From Corylus avellana (lineage: Eukaryota; Streptophyta; Magnoliopsida; Fagales; Betulaceae), in NCBI RefSeq assembly GCF_901000735.1, contig NC_081549.1, forward strand, positions 22,147,584 to 22,211,583: 64,000 nucleotides of DNA, in the 5' to 3' direction. The first letter of the stretch is position 1; each line of letters opens with the position of its first letter. Made by a program: the position numbers and the translations under genes. The notes under the pieces are model-generated. The model did not search any database and was not told where the DNA came from. It worked only from the letters and a program-made list of their open reading frames with translations. This document shows, piece after piece, positions 34,492 through 47,299 of the stretch.

Positions 34492-35707
34492 TGATCAAGC
34501 ACCACCTAATAAAATGACCCCATCAAAAGGCCTTTCGTAATTATAGCAGACAAACTGCAATTCATTGTTTTTTTTTAAAAAAAAAAATTACCATCATTCC
34601 CGATCTGTTGTTAACAAATGTAAATACTTTTTTTTTTTTTACTAAACAAATGTAAATACTTAATTACAAAAAAAAAAAAATGTAAACAGTAAAGCTGTCC
34701 TCATTGACGACCGTGATAGATAGTATTACTATTAGCACGGAAAAGCCGCACATAATTCCTCCTCAAAAGGGAAATTTGCACACTTATCGACAAGGAATCT
34801 CACGCCGAATCATCCACACAACTCGGGGCTAAAATCAAAGGGAATCGAAAATGATAGCAAAATGACAAAACACCTAAATATCAACTTCTTTTTTTTATTT
34901 TTACATCTTATTATAGCCTCCATTAAAAGTTAATTATGTTCTAATTATATATAAATCATCATTAATAATTCCATAACCATTTTTAAATTCACAATAAAAA
35001 ACTTTCAAATCTATTATAAATAAGATAATTTTTCGAACCAAAAAAATATATATATATTGATGAATATGAAACTCTAACTCTCATTTATAGCTTGGTGGCA
35101 ATTGCAGATCGATTCCAAAAAACCCAGAAAATAAGTAATAAAGATCTAAAATCTAAAAATCCGGAAATTATAAAAAAAAAAAAAGGAAGTAATAAATGAT
35201 AATGGTCCCATATTCTGTCGTACACCAGCTTTTCTGTCTTTTCCAGCCCTATAATCTTCTAATGTTCTTTTACTGTACAGACCAAGTGCAATGAAAGTAC
35301 TTTTGTCGTGGCATGCATCAATACCCAGCTGGGCCAAATTCCAATTGATGGTAAAATTAGGAAAACTACTGTTTTAGACTATGTAGTTTTAACTTTAATA
35401 AAATCAATTAATACTTAAGCTTTAATATTTTATTAAATTACTTCCTCTGTTCAATATCTGTTAATTTTTTTTTTTTTATGGAATGTTATTGCATACTAAG
35501 TAATATTATGACACGTGTATGCATTGTATAAAAATTGCCCCATAACCAAATCACTGGAATATAATGGAATATTATTTAAATTGCATAAACAGCAGACATT
35601 TTAAAAAATAATATCCTGAATGGATATATGTTAATTTATTGATATGAGAAGTTGTTGTTTTATTAATAGATAAACAAACCCCGCAAAGAATTAGAGCTAG
35701 TAAGTAG
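34492..35707 (-). repeat. inverted island matching 14576-15777
   Basis: This 1216-bp island, bounded by two gaps, is the reverse complement of 14576-15777 with small differences. No gene. It is most likely a separate small contig (an allele of the 14.6-kb region) placed here in error. Confidence 0.88.
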
Positions 35708-35807
35708 NNNNNNNNNNNNNNNNNNNNNNNNNNNNNNNNNNNNNNNNNNNNNNNNNNNNNNNNNNNNNNNNNNNNNNNNNNNNNNNNNNNNNNNNNNNNN
35801 NNNNNNN
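35708..35807. other. assembly gap of 100 N
   Basis: Exactly 100 N between two islands that are not neighbours elsewhere in the window. Confidence 0.99.
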
Positions 35808-36351
35808 AACCCCTGGCAGGTGTTCCTCTCGCTGATATTGGGCCGAAGGAGTCAATAACTGTGGACCCCCAACCTACTTTCCAACCCTTGAAGAAGAAAT
35901 CAGTGGCAGGTTATTCTAACGATGATACTGACCAGAGGAGCCCATAAACGATGACGTTGATATTGGGTCGAATGAGTCAAAAACTGTGGACACCCAACCT
36001 ACTTTCTAACATCTCAAGAAGAAACTAGTAGGAGGTGATTCTAATGATGATCCTGAGATCATTTGGACTGTTGATGACAACAATAGAAATATGTTTCATA
36101 TTTCAATTTTACACCGATACGAGAGTGCATTCAATTTAATACATAAGATTGATGTGTTCAGGAATATTATTTCATGTAACCGTGACAATATAGGGAACAA
36201 TATGCTATATATGGCTGGTGAATTGGCTCTAATTGGTAGACTACGAGGAATCATTACTTCTTACGACTCGTACGACAAAACCGATCCTTGGAACATAAAG
36301 ATATTTGAACCAACCCACAGCTGTCAATTAAACCTATTGTTTAACTTGTAA
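35808..36351 (+). pseudogene. ankyrin/PGG pseudogene fragment, third copy
   Basis: Matches 46756-47299. The frame 36091-36351 is open for 86 codons (MFHISILHRYESAFNLIHKID...), with an ITN1-like linker signature. The upstream repeats with GATATTGGGYCGAA are stop-ridden. It begins at a gap, so its left part is unknown. Confidence 0.65.
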
Positions 36352-36684
36352 AAATGAAGAAGCTTAAAAGGTACAATACTAGGATTTTGAACAGTAGTTG
36401 AAGGAAGATAGAAGCCTGGCGGTGGGCCTGTTCTCCAATAAGTAAAAGGTTGGTGGACTGGATTAGTTTGCTTGCATATCAACTTGGAGGACTTCTCTCC
36501 AACACCCATACTTTGCATTTCTTAGTTTCCTTACTATGCATACATAGAATAATGCATGAAGACCATTTTTAGACACAGAATAAATTAATGATAATTTCAA
36601 TTCATGACTGAAATTCTAGTGCGTGCCTTTCTATCCACCTAGTATTCTTTCCCCATCTTTTTTAGTCTAGCATTTTAGTAAATA

Positions 36685-36950
36685 TTAAATAATGCCTTTT
36701 GACCTTTTCATGGAGGTGGAGCGTGTCGCCCTTTCAAGGTGTAGCGGTTCAGGTCTAGCAAAAGATGTAGAAATTTGGCAACATGTCTGGAAACGAAAGG
36801 TTCCCAATGTGACTAAGATGTTCTTATGGAGGGCGCTCAATAATCTCTTGCCTACTAAGACAAATTTATACAAAAGAGGGGTGATCAAGGAGAGTCTTTG
36901 TGCCATTTGTGGATTGGAAGAGGTGACAATCTCCCATGCCTTATGAGATT
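36685..36950 (+). mobile_element. LINE RVT zinc-binding fragment, third copy
   Basis: Same domain as 32960-33227 (KVPNVTKMFLWRALNNLLPT, CAICGLEEVTISHAL), with a few differences. A TGA at 36945-36947 replaces the Trp codon after HAL. The 20-bp repeat containing CTACTACCGGTGGGCCTGTT present in copies 1 and 2 (about 32685, 47376) is single here, showing this is a distinct allele or locus. Confidence 0.8.
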
Positions 36951-37102
36951 TAGCATTAGCAATTTTGACACGACCCGCAAACCCGACAAGAAAAAACAGG
37001 TATTGAGTTTGGGCTTATCGGGTTCGGGTCGTAATCGGGTTTACCCGATAGACCCGGTAATTTCGTGCATGGCGGGTCGACCCGCCAGACACAATTACTG
37101 TA
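36951..37102. mobile_element. hAT-like element, third copy, cut by gap
   Basis: The left end (TAGCATTAGCAATTTTGACA) is followed by the CACGACCCGC subterminal motif. It stops at the gap inside the hairpin arm GGTCGACCCGCCAGACAC, the same place where the other copies form a 16-bp stem. Confidence 0.8.
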
Positions 37103-37202
37103 NNNNNNNNNNNNNNNNNNNNNNNNNNNNNNNNNNNNNNNNNNNNNNNNNNNNNNNNNNNNNNNNNNNNNNNNNNNNNNNNNNNNNNNNNNNNNNNNNN
37201 NN
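37103..37202. other. assembly gap of 100 N
   Basis: Exactly 100 N. The left side ends inside a strong hairpin of the hAT-like element. The right side starts 9 bases before exon 2 of the small unrecognised gene. Confidence 0.99.
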
Positions 37203-37211
37203 AAAGTTCAG

Positions 37212-40200
37212 CTCAAGAAAACTGGACCAAGGGGCTTTAAGCATCTACTACCTTACAATTGTAAGGATGTTTGGACAGAGGACAATGGAAATGACTACTT
37301 AAGGCCAGCAAATATGATTGATATGCCGTTAATCTCCGGCAGGAAACACGGGTAATATGAGTAATTACAAGTAATTACTCTTTAAACTTCATCTTGATTA
37401 TGCATCTTCATGTGATCTTATAACCCTGATAATCAGCTAAAGTGTAGCTTCTCAAAATGAAAGAGGTGCTTCCGGACAAGGTACAGATAGATAGTATAGA
37501 GGAATGCAGCCAATGTCACCAGCACAAAGGATATCAAAGTCAACTGCCAGAAATCCTGAAAAGTAATAACATGAATGGAATAAAGTTATCAAAGCAGATT
37601 TTCTATGCTTTCAAATTGTAATTTTTTAAAAATGCAATTCTAAAAAGATATGTTTTTTCAAAATTCTAAATAAGATCACCTGTGGATTTGAGATGATTAT
37701 TCCCATGACATAAGTCATCAAATCCAAAATAGACTGCAGTGAGTTCTGAACACCTCCCACAACACCACGATCCGCTTCAGGAACATGATCCTATCCGGGA
37801 AAGAAAATGAATGAGAAGACAAGTAGAAGCTACTGGTAAGAGAAGAGAGATATATCTTAAAAAGCATAAACAAATTGCAGAAAATAACTTGTTCACCCAT
37901 CAAGATGAAGAGTTTCAGAAATTTGCTATGAGAGGAATATTATTGCTGGGTTTTTCCTACCTGCATTTGTTGGAGGACAGATAAGTCAAACATCCACAAT
38001 CCAAGCCGAGATGTTGCTACACCCGCCATCAGCATATATGCTGCTAAAACACTATTTTTGACCCATATTGAACCAACACATACTAGGAGGCAGGTCCACT
38101 GCAAGGAAAACACACAAAGAATGATCCATAAAACCAGTAAAGAAAAGGAAGGAACTGAAGGTGATTGCATATGGACATGTTACTTCAAAAAAAAGTAATA
38201 ATAATAAACCTAATTTCCAGCAACCAATGACTTGTTTCTTGCCTACTATGTTTTCACCTGAGACCAAATAGACCAGAGTCCTGTTCTAATTGTGGAAATG
38301 CGAGATTGTAAGACTGGGTACACAAATGTCGCCGATATTCCGATCACCGCACTTATTCCACGTGCGATAGCAGTAACGTAAGCAGGTATACCTTCCCATT
38401 CTAAATCAGCAATCATCAAAGTTCCAAAGCTGCAGAGATAAAATCAGCAAGAACTTATTCAAAATATTGGATCCAGAAGAACTTGTTAATAGTTCATTAC
38501 CTGAGGACAGTGAAATATAACAAAGCCAGGGCTAGTCCAGGGAGCACAACATCTTGTTGAAAATATACTCTCCATGCATCAAGACAAGGGATCCATTGAA
38601 TTATCTTGCTTTCCCAGGTGTTCACAGTCAATGGTGAATTGCCTCCATCATGAGAAAGCAAGCTTTCTCTCTCCTGGGAAGTTAGTGTGCTCTCTTCCAC
38701 AACTTCGACTGGTGAAAGCCTTGAGATCCTCCTTTCACTGCTTTCACCTAAAGCTGGTATGCCATTATATACAGAGATAAAAAGCCAATATTCCACCCAA
38801 ATGGATATTGCATTCCAGAGTGCCAAAGCCACAGCAGATGCTGTTAGTGATACAAAGCTGATAAGGAAGCCACTTAAAACAGGACCAAATAGCTTGCATA
38901 TTAGATCAATTCTTCTGATAATTGAATTTATCTTAGTTAGCATCTCTGGAGGATGGCCTTCTGATATCACAACCACCCTGTAGATTGGAAATAATTAGTA
39001 TAATCGGTTAAGAGTTATCAATCATTTTGTATGCTCTTATTGCAGCCAAGAAGACAAAGGAAAAGAAAGGGGAAAAAAACAAAGATGTTACAGCAGCAAT
39101 AAGATTATTATAATGGAAAAGGCCAGTTTTTGGATTGGTTGATGTAAGATGCTAAATTTATTTATACTTTTTCCTTCATCGTCACAGCAGCCATCGAAAC
39201 AATACTAGGCCACAAACTGATAATGAGGATTACAAAAAGATGAAAATGTTTCAAACTTGTACACTTGAAAAGAATTACCATTCTCTTTCAATCAAGATGG
39301 TACCCGCGAGTGTTGAAAGTGCTGCAACCGCTCCGGAGACATTGGTTAATAGCACAAGTGAGAGGAATGCTGTGTAATTAGTGGACTTCAAGGTTGAGAA
39401 TCTCAGTAATGCAATCACTGTGCACCCAGCAATTATAAAAGATAAATTCTGAGCTACCAACCATATTCGGAGAACCTGCCAATAGAAATTTAAGATGCAA
39501 ATTTATATATCAATGATTAGATTTGTCCCTAATAGAGAGTTCAACCTGCATATTCATACAAATCCATATAAATCAGTAAGTATAGATTATCATATGCTAG
39601 TTTCTTCATGTCTCATCCTGTACACAAAGACGAGTTTTTTTAAGCATATCAAAATGAGGACAGCTTAGAGGACTAAATTTTTCTCACTTTCTTTCTCTAT
39701 TCTTCTAAATTTTACCAAGCAACAAGCAATTTATCAAAGCATACAGAAGAGACCAGTGGATATTAACTATTAAGGATGCAATGAATTGATAAATTCAATA
39801 TTAGAACAGAATTATTAAAGGTCTTCTTATCCTCTAAGAATTCTGTTATAATATTCAAGTCTAACACTTTGGAGATAGTCTCTGATCCACCTCATTTTTC
39901 TCCCTCCCCTCTGGATCTCATTCCATACAACAATTCAAAAGGTTGACAATTAACTCCAACTCCTAAGCTGATGGCCAAGGGAATCCATAAAGACTGTTCA
40001 CTATGCTTGCTAAAGTGCTAGTCATAAATAAAATTAATACACAAAATAATTTGGGTCTTCTTAAAGACTTTATAAAATTGGTTCTATTGATGTTCACTGT
40101 CAAATGCACACAAAAAAAGATGGTGAGCAAACCTTTACATATGTCAACCTATCCACCCATTGTCCAACGAGGGGACCAAAGAGCACAGTTGAAGCAGATT

Positions 40201-42367
40201 CTACCACACCATAGAGAGCGGCAAAGAGTAAGGAATCTGGCCAAATGCTGATCATGTATAACCCCACAGAGAATTCCCACATCCTGCAAAGAAGGGAGAA
40301 TTGAATAAAAGCTCCCTCACAAACACTAGAGTTAGAGGAAGCATGTTGGGGGTGAGAAGCTACCCAATTTGTCATTTGTGGCATGATGGGTGGGCAAAAT
40401 ATAAACAGTAATTTATTGTGTAGTTCATTTGTTGAATTCTCAAGCAGTAATTGGTAATTTGAATGAATTTTCAGCAGCTATGAAACTGCTTCTCACTAGA
40501 TCAAAATCCATAACAGAGTTCAACCAGTCTGAATTTTTAACACCTAAATAATAAACTATTCTGTAGAAAAAAAAAAAAACCCATAAAGACTCGATGCTTC
40601 AATTGACTAATGCTTTAAACCCCACTCAGACTTGAAACCAAATCTTGATCACTTGTGGGAAAATATACTTATGTGAAAACATTGAAATAGTATATGTGAA
40701 AACATTGAAATAAATTCAATTTAATTAAAATTTAAACCTACAGAAACTGAAAGAGAAAAGAAAAATCCCAAGGGCAAAAATTACAAATGTAAAGTCAATA
40801 GTAATGGATAAGAGGTAAACCTGGCACCCCATCTGGCCAAAAAGTGGGCCACGTACAAGTGTGTAAAAAGTGATGAAGGGATTGAATCATCCTGAGAAGG
40901 AGGTTGTTCTTGCTGCTGGCCAAGAAGTGGCTCTCTCATTATCGCTTCTTCTATCTCTGCCTCCTAATTTCTTTCTACTTTCTACCTTCTGGGTGGGTGC
41001 ATTAATGTCGTTCTATTGTCATGGACAATGTGGTACAAGTATGTAAAAAAACAAAAGATTGCTTGGTTTTATTGAGATATATATATATATATATATTTTT
41101 CCACCAAACACAATAAAATATAGAATTGACTTCTTATTTATATATATATATATATATATATACCTGTGTCGCTGGGGCGACTGCACAGTCACCACTATCT
41201 TATTGGGATGGCCATGCAGGCTTGCAGCCATGTTTCTCTGATCTTTATTACTATTATTATTTTTAATTTTTTTAAATAATAAGTTACTCCCTAATCCTTA
41301 TTATTTGTATTTTGAATGATCTGTTAATATATATTTGTATTTTTAAAAAGTGTATTTTTTATTCTGAAGAAGAAAGTATTTTCAAAACACATTTTTTCAA
41401 ACGAGACAATGACAAATGACGATGGAAATTGGAAAGGTAGATATTGCTTGACTTGCTGTTTAGATTCTCTGTTTTTTCTACCTTCCCCACATCCTCCGGC
41501 ACAAAAATAATAAATTTAGAGAGGGGAAAACAGAGTATCCGATGTAATTTGTAGTGACACAAGCCGGGTTTAAAATGTAAAATCAATTAGTTTCTATAAT
41601 TAATGATCATATTATGTTATGTCATTAATTAATTATAAATTTGTTCCTATGCTATGATCTTTTATAGCCAAATCAAATGTATGAATCATGCGAATGACAT
41701 GATATGATCTATAAACTGTGGGAAAAAAAATATTTATTGCATTTCAGTTTTACATCATGAATAAGTTGTAAATTAAAACGAGAACAAATGTTAGAGGAAA
41801 AGTACGAGAGTGTTTATTAATGTAACATTTTGTGATTGATTAAAGGGCAATATATAAAATTATATATAGAAAAAAAAGGGTGCTTTTGTACCCCTGATGG
41901 TCCACTATATTATAGCTTTGTCTTAATTTGTTGTAAATCATGAAGTTAATGCAGATGGGTCTTATCGTAATTAATCCATTTTTCTTTTAGCTTCTTCGTA
42001 CGTACTATGCCTACGTAGGGAGGAGGATCAGTGTTCTGTTAATTTTGTTCCTCCTTATCACGTGTGTTCATTTGAAATAGTATTGCATGTCTAGCTGTTA
42101 ATTTTGTTCCTCCTTATCAGGGGTGTTCATTTGAAATAGTATTGCATGTCTAGAGCTAGTCATCAAATTGATGTTTTGTTTGCGTATATCTGGCAGATAC
42201 CAATTGGCCAAAATCACCCCTGGATTAAGGCCATGGGAGGTTTTAAGCGTAGAACAAGCAATGGATCAGATAACATATCGTGGAGAGTGGTATCGTGAAC
42301 CTCTTGGTACATTCACAACGGGTCCTCCATACATCAATCATTGGAATACGGAGTTACGGACGTCAAG
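37212..42367 (+). pseudogene. small unrecognised gene, copy 2: exons 2 and 3 only
   Basis: Exon 2 (37212-37351) and exon 3 (42197-42367, starting after GGCAG) are intact apart from a substitution (Ile to Thr in AKIIPG). Exon 1 is lost to the gap on the left. The last exon is absent: directly after exon 3 the sequence passes into the Ty3/Gypsy reverse transcriptase (junction at 42367-42370). The donor there is now GTATGA supplied by the element. This allele cannot encode the basic C-terminal tail. The ferroportin copy lies in the intron, as in copy 1. Confidence 0.6.
37433..40939 (-). CDS. FPN: ferroportin / IREG-type metal exporter, copy 2
   Basis: Exons at 40939-40821, 40283-40133, 39475-39279, 38977-38501, 38429-38258, 38098-37961, 37790-37680 and 37555-37433 have the same sizes as copy 1, and every segment I compared is the same protein. 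The 495-aa frame is intact with all ferroportin landmarks (ARWGARMWEFSV, SEGHPPEML, VVGGVQNSLQ). Differences from copy 1 are in introns (for example an added GGGG/AAAA stretch near 39068) and in the upstream (AT)n tract near 41078-41094. Most likely the other allele of the same gene and not a paralogue. Confidence 0.9.
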
Positions 42368-42369
42368 GT

Positions 42370-44213
42370 ATGAAAGGCAAATGGTAGTTGGCGCATGTGC
42401 ATGAATTATTGTGCTTTAAATAAGGCAATTGCTAAGGACAAGTTTCCTATTCTGGTTGTGGATGAATTGTTGGATGAACTCCACGGTGCTCAGATTTTTT
42501 CTAAACTGGATCTCAGATCTGGTAATCACCAGATTGGGGTCAGACCCGAGTATATACCTAAAACAGCATTTCGAACTCATGAGGGCCATTCCGAGTTCTT
42601 AGTTACGCACTTTGGATTAACTAATGCTCCTTCTACTTTTCGGCCTTATCTAAGAAAGTTCGTTTTGGTGTTCTTTGATGACATCCTAGTGTACAACAAG
42701 GATGAGAAGGATCATTTGATGCATTTGAGGTTGGTTTTGGAGACTTTAAAAGTCCAACAGTTGTTTGCTAAGGCTGTAAAGTGTAAATTTGGCTGTGGAG
42801 AGATTGAATATCTCGGTCATGTGATTTCAGCAGAAGGTGTCAAGGTTGATCCAGCCAAGATTGAAGGTATGTTATCTTGGCCAATTCCTAAGTCCCTCAA
42901 GTCTCTAAGGGGTTTTCTAGGCCATGCATGGTACTATAGGAAATTTATTCGAGCCTATGGTCAAATTGCAGCCCCATTGACTACTTTGTCGAAGAAAGAT
43001 TGTTGTGTGGAGTGATGAGGCTACTGTTGCATTTAATCAGCTTAAGGAAGCAGTGACTACTCCTCCGGTTTTGATTCTACCGGATTTTTCCAAAGTTTTC
43101 ACCATTGAGTGTGATGCTTTAGGGGTAGGAATAGGAACTGTTTTGATGCAGGACTCTAGGCCAGTGCCTTCTACAGTAAAGCTTTGAAGGGGAAAGCTCT
43201 TAATTACTCCACTTATGAAAAAGAGCTATTGGCCTTAGTTTCAGTTGTTACAAAGTGGAGACCCTATTTACTAGGGCAAACTTTTAAGGTCAAAACTGAT
43301 CATCAGAGTTTGAAATTCTTGCTAGAGTAGAAAATTGGTACTCCTCAGAAGAAATGGATTACTAAATTGTTGGGCTATGATTTTACAATTGAGTACAAGG
43401 TGGGGTGGGACAATGTAGTAGCTGATGCTCTATCCAGAAAAATGGAAGAAGGGGCTGGGGCTGAATCTATTCCAGAGGGTACACTGCTACTCCTTACATT
43501 TCCTAACTCAACTTGGGTACAAGACATCACGGATGACTATTTACAAGATTCTAGTTTACAGCAACTCATCCTGGATTTGGAGAATGGTCTTAACTCTAAT
43601 CCCAAGTTTAGTCTCCGAAGTGGGTTTATGTACAGCCCTTACTAGCCCTAAAGACTCGTATACTACATTTGGTTCATGAAAAAGCCCTATTGCGGATCAC
43701 TCGGGGTACCAAAAGACCCTACACCGAGCCAAGCATGATTTTTACTGGCCTGGAATGAGGGCTGACATTAAGCACTACATCAAGCATTGTGAGTCTTGTC
43801 AAAGGAATGAGCATGAGACTTTACTTCCTACAGGCCTTCTCCAGCCACTACCTATACCTACTCGAGTTTGGGCCAAGATTTCCATGGACTTTGTTGAAGG
43901 GCTACCTTTATCTCAAGGTAACAATGTAGTCATGGTGGTAGTGGACCATCTCAGTAAATATGCTCACTTTATTCCCATTTTGCATCCCTTTACAACAATT
44001 GTGGTTGCTAATCAATTTATGCATCATGTTTTCAAGCTACATGGCATGCCAGTTTCAATTGTTAGTGACATAGATGTCATCTTCACTAGTTCCTTTTTGC
44101 AAGAATTGTTCAAGCTTGAAGGAACCAATTTATCAATGAGCACCGCTTATCACCCACAGACTGATGATAAAATGGAGATAGTTAATGAGTATTTAGAACA
44201 TTATCTAAGATGA
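42370..44213 (+). mobile_element. decayed Ty3/Gypsy retrotransposon, copy 2
   Basis: Reverse transcriptase from [11 protein letters not shown] (42395), FDD at 42674-42682, RNase H region 43005-43440, and integrase 43755-44213. It shares with copy 1 the missing residues before FDD, the frameshift near 43010 and the stop near 43328, but it lacks copy 1's stop at 29784 (here a Lys codon). The protease and the N-terminal part of reverse transcriptase are gone. No LTR seen. Non-functional. Confidence 0.88.
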
Positions 44214-46520
44214 TATGCATGGCACAAATAAAATATAACAAAGAAAAATTGGACAGTTAGATACATACCTTCACAAAAAGTTTGGAGCATATTTTTAGCT
44301 AAGTCAACCTCGGTTGATGAATTGCCTTCACCTTGAAATGAACTCTTTTGAATAAAGTTGTTGAGAGAGGAAATTAGTTCATTGTCAATTACTTCTTTTC
44401 CTTTATTGAACTCTAAGTACAGTGCCATGGAGTTCAACTTGGCCTAAAACAAAAAACAAAAAATCAAATAACAAATGACAGCAAAAAAGAAAATACTAAA
44501 AAAAAAAAAATCAATCAGATACCTACTTAGATACATACTTTAACTAATAAATTGATTGTTTGATCGCCAAAAATGGCACCGCCATCGGCTTTCACTTTGT
44601 CACTGCAAATGCATTGCAGCATGACACGAATTGCATCCCCAACAACAACAACATCCGGGTTGGCATTCGGGTTGGAATCTAGGTTGGCATTCCGGTTGAT
44701 TACAAAGTAGATAATTTCCAAATACTTGATTGCAATATCCAAGAGATTTTGAGTCAATTCCAAATTAAAAGGCTATGTGACAGACTCTATTTCCTCACGA
44801 AATACATATCCACCCTTGGCTATTGGAAAAAGAGACGAAATAGGTCTCATTTGAAGAACGACAATGGCCACAAATATGATACTATCACTTATAACGGCAA
44901 TGCTGGCAATCTATATTGATAGTAGAGGTCTACATCTATTTTAGAGTAGAATCTAAGACCAGATTGATAGTTTTGTGGACAATGTCATCATAGCTACTAT
45001 ATACAAAAAGCATAGCTTGATTTCCTCATATTATTGGAAATAAGCTCTTATTGAGATCTCGAACTTGTTGAAGATGAGCTCTTACTGAGATTTCAAATGT
45101 GATAATATAAAATATGATTTATTTAATTGAATTGGGAGCGTAATAAGTATGCAAAGTTAATGATAATAATAATGATAATAATAATAATAATAAAAAAATA
45201 TTATTATTATTATTAGCGTGAAAAACACCCACCACGGGTTGGGCTCCTCCGACCCAGTATCATCGTTAGAAACAGCTTGAAAGAATCAATTTATCAATGA
45301 GCACCACTTATCACCCACAGATCGATGGTAAAATAGAGATAATCAATAAGTATTTAGAACATTATCTAAGATGATATGCATGACACAAATAAAATAAAAC
45401 AAAGAAAAATTGGACAATTAGATACATACCTTCACAAAAGTTTGGAGCAAATTTTTAGCTAAGTCAACCTCGGTTGACGAATTGCCTTCACCTTGAATAA
45501 TATTGTTGAGAGTGGAAATTAGTTCATCGTCAATTACTTCTTTTCCTTTATTGAACTCCAAGTACAGTGCCATGGAGTTCAACATGGCCTAAAACAAAAA
45601 CAAAAAATCAAATAACAAATGACAGCAAAAAAAAAATACTAAAAAAAAAAAAATCATTCAGATACCTACTTAGATACATACTTTAACCAATAAATTGATT
45701 GTTTGATCGCCAAAAATGGCACCACCATCGACTTTCACTTTGTCACTACAAATGCGTTACAACATGCAACGAATTGCATCCCAACAACAACAGCATCTAA
45801 GTTGGCATTCGGGTTGATTACAATGTAGATAATCTCTAAATACTTGATTGCAGTATCCAGGAGATTTTGAGTCAATTACAAATTAAAAGGCTATGCGACA
45901 GACTCTATTTCTTCACGAAATACATATCCACCCTTGGCTATTGGGAAAAGAGACGAAATAGGTCTTATTAGAACGACAATGGCCACAAATATGGTATTGT
46001 CACCTATTACAGCAATCTTGGCAATCCAAATTGATAGTAGAGGTCTACATCTATTTTATAGTAGAATTTAAGACCAGATTGATAGTTATGTGGACAATGT
46101 CATCATAGTTACTATATACAAAAAGCATAGCTTGATTTCCTCATTTTATTGAAAATAAGCTTTTATTGAGATCTCGAACTTGTTGAAGATGAGCTCTTAT
46201 TGAGATTTCAAATGTGATAATATAAAATATGATTTATTTAATTGAATTGGGAACGTAATAAGTATGCAAAGTTAATAATAATAATTATTATTATTAGCGT
46301 GAGAAACACCAACCAGGAGTTGGGCTCCTCCAACCCAGTATCATCGTTAGAAATAGCTTGAAGGAACCAATTTATCAATGAGCACTGCTTACCACCCACA
46401 GACCGATGGTAAAATAAAGATAGTCAATAAGTATTTAGAACATTATCTAAAATGATATGCATGACACAAATAAAATAAAACAAAGAAAAATTGGATAGTT
46501 AGATACATACCTTAATTGGA
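44114..46520. repeat. 1.1-kb tandem array: two full units and one partial, copy 2
   Basis: Units start at GCTTGAA... at 44114, 45275 and 46366 (periods 1161 and 1091 bp). Each has an integrase 3' end, antisense host-like exons (unit 1: 44201-44440 and 44539-44763; unit 2: 45430-45590 and 45680-45880, more diverged) and an (AAT)n/(ATT)n tract. The third unit breaks off near 46513, at the same base as the partial unit in copy 1. Confidence 0.85.
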
Positions 46521-46539
46521 GTTCTTTGTTAGGCTGTAG

Positions 46540-47299
46540 GAGCTCATAAATGATGACACTGATACTGGGCCGGAGGATCCCAACCCCCTGAGAGGTGTTT
46601 CTCACGCTGATATTGGGCCGAATCGGTCAAAAACTATGGACCCCCAGCCTACTTTCTAACATCTCAAGAAGAAATCAGTAGGAGGTGATTCTAATGATGA
46701 TACTGGCCCAGAGGAGTCCATAACCAATGACACTGATACTGGGCCAGAGGAGCCCAACCCCTGGCAGGTGTTCCTCTCGCTGATATTGGGCCGAAGGAGT
46801 CAATAACTGTGGACCCCCAACCTACTTTCCAACCCTTGAAGAAGAAATCAGTGGCAGGTTATTCTAACGATGATACTGACCAGAGGAGCCCATAAACGAT
46901 GACGTTGATATTGGGTCGAATGAGTCAAAAACTGTGGACACCCAACCTACTTTCTAACATCTCAAGAAGAAACTAGTAGGAGGTGATTCTAATGATGATC
47001 CTGAGATCATTTGGACTGTTGATGACAACAATAGAAATATGTTTCATATTTCAATTTTACACCGATACGAGAGTGCATTCAATTTAATACATAAGATTGA
47101 TGTGTTCAGGAATATTATTTCATGTAACCGTGACAATATAGGGAACAATATGCTATATATGGCTGGTGAATTGGCTCTAATTGGTAGACTACGAGGAATC
47201 ATTACTTCTTACGACTCGTACGACAAAAATGATCCTTGGAACATAAAGATATTTGAACCAACCCACAGTTGTCAATTAAACCTATTGTTTAACTTGTAA
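46540..47299 (+). pseudogene. ankyrin/PGG (ITN1-like) pseudogene fragment, copy 2
   Basis: Tandem, stop-ridden repeats built on GATACTGGGCC / GGTGTTYCTC / ACCTACTTTC occupy 46545-46985. They are followed by an open stretch (GGDSNDDPEIIWTVDDNNRN at about 46979, then MFHIS...GNNMLYMAGELALIGRL to 47299) that matches the linker between ankyrin repeats and PGG domain of plant ITN1-like proteins. No ankyrin array or transmembrane region. Confidence 0.65.

Noticed and set aside
20369..40939. True tandem duplication of the ferroportin gene
   Set aside because: The two genes sit in matching blocks bounded by 100-N gaps with allele-like divergence in introns and shared retroelement lesions; unmerged haplotypes explain this better.
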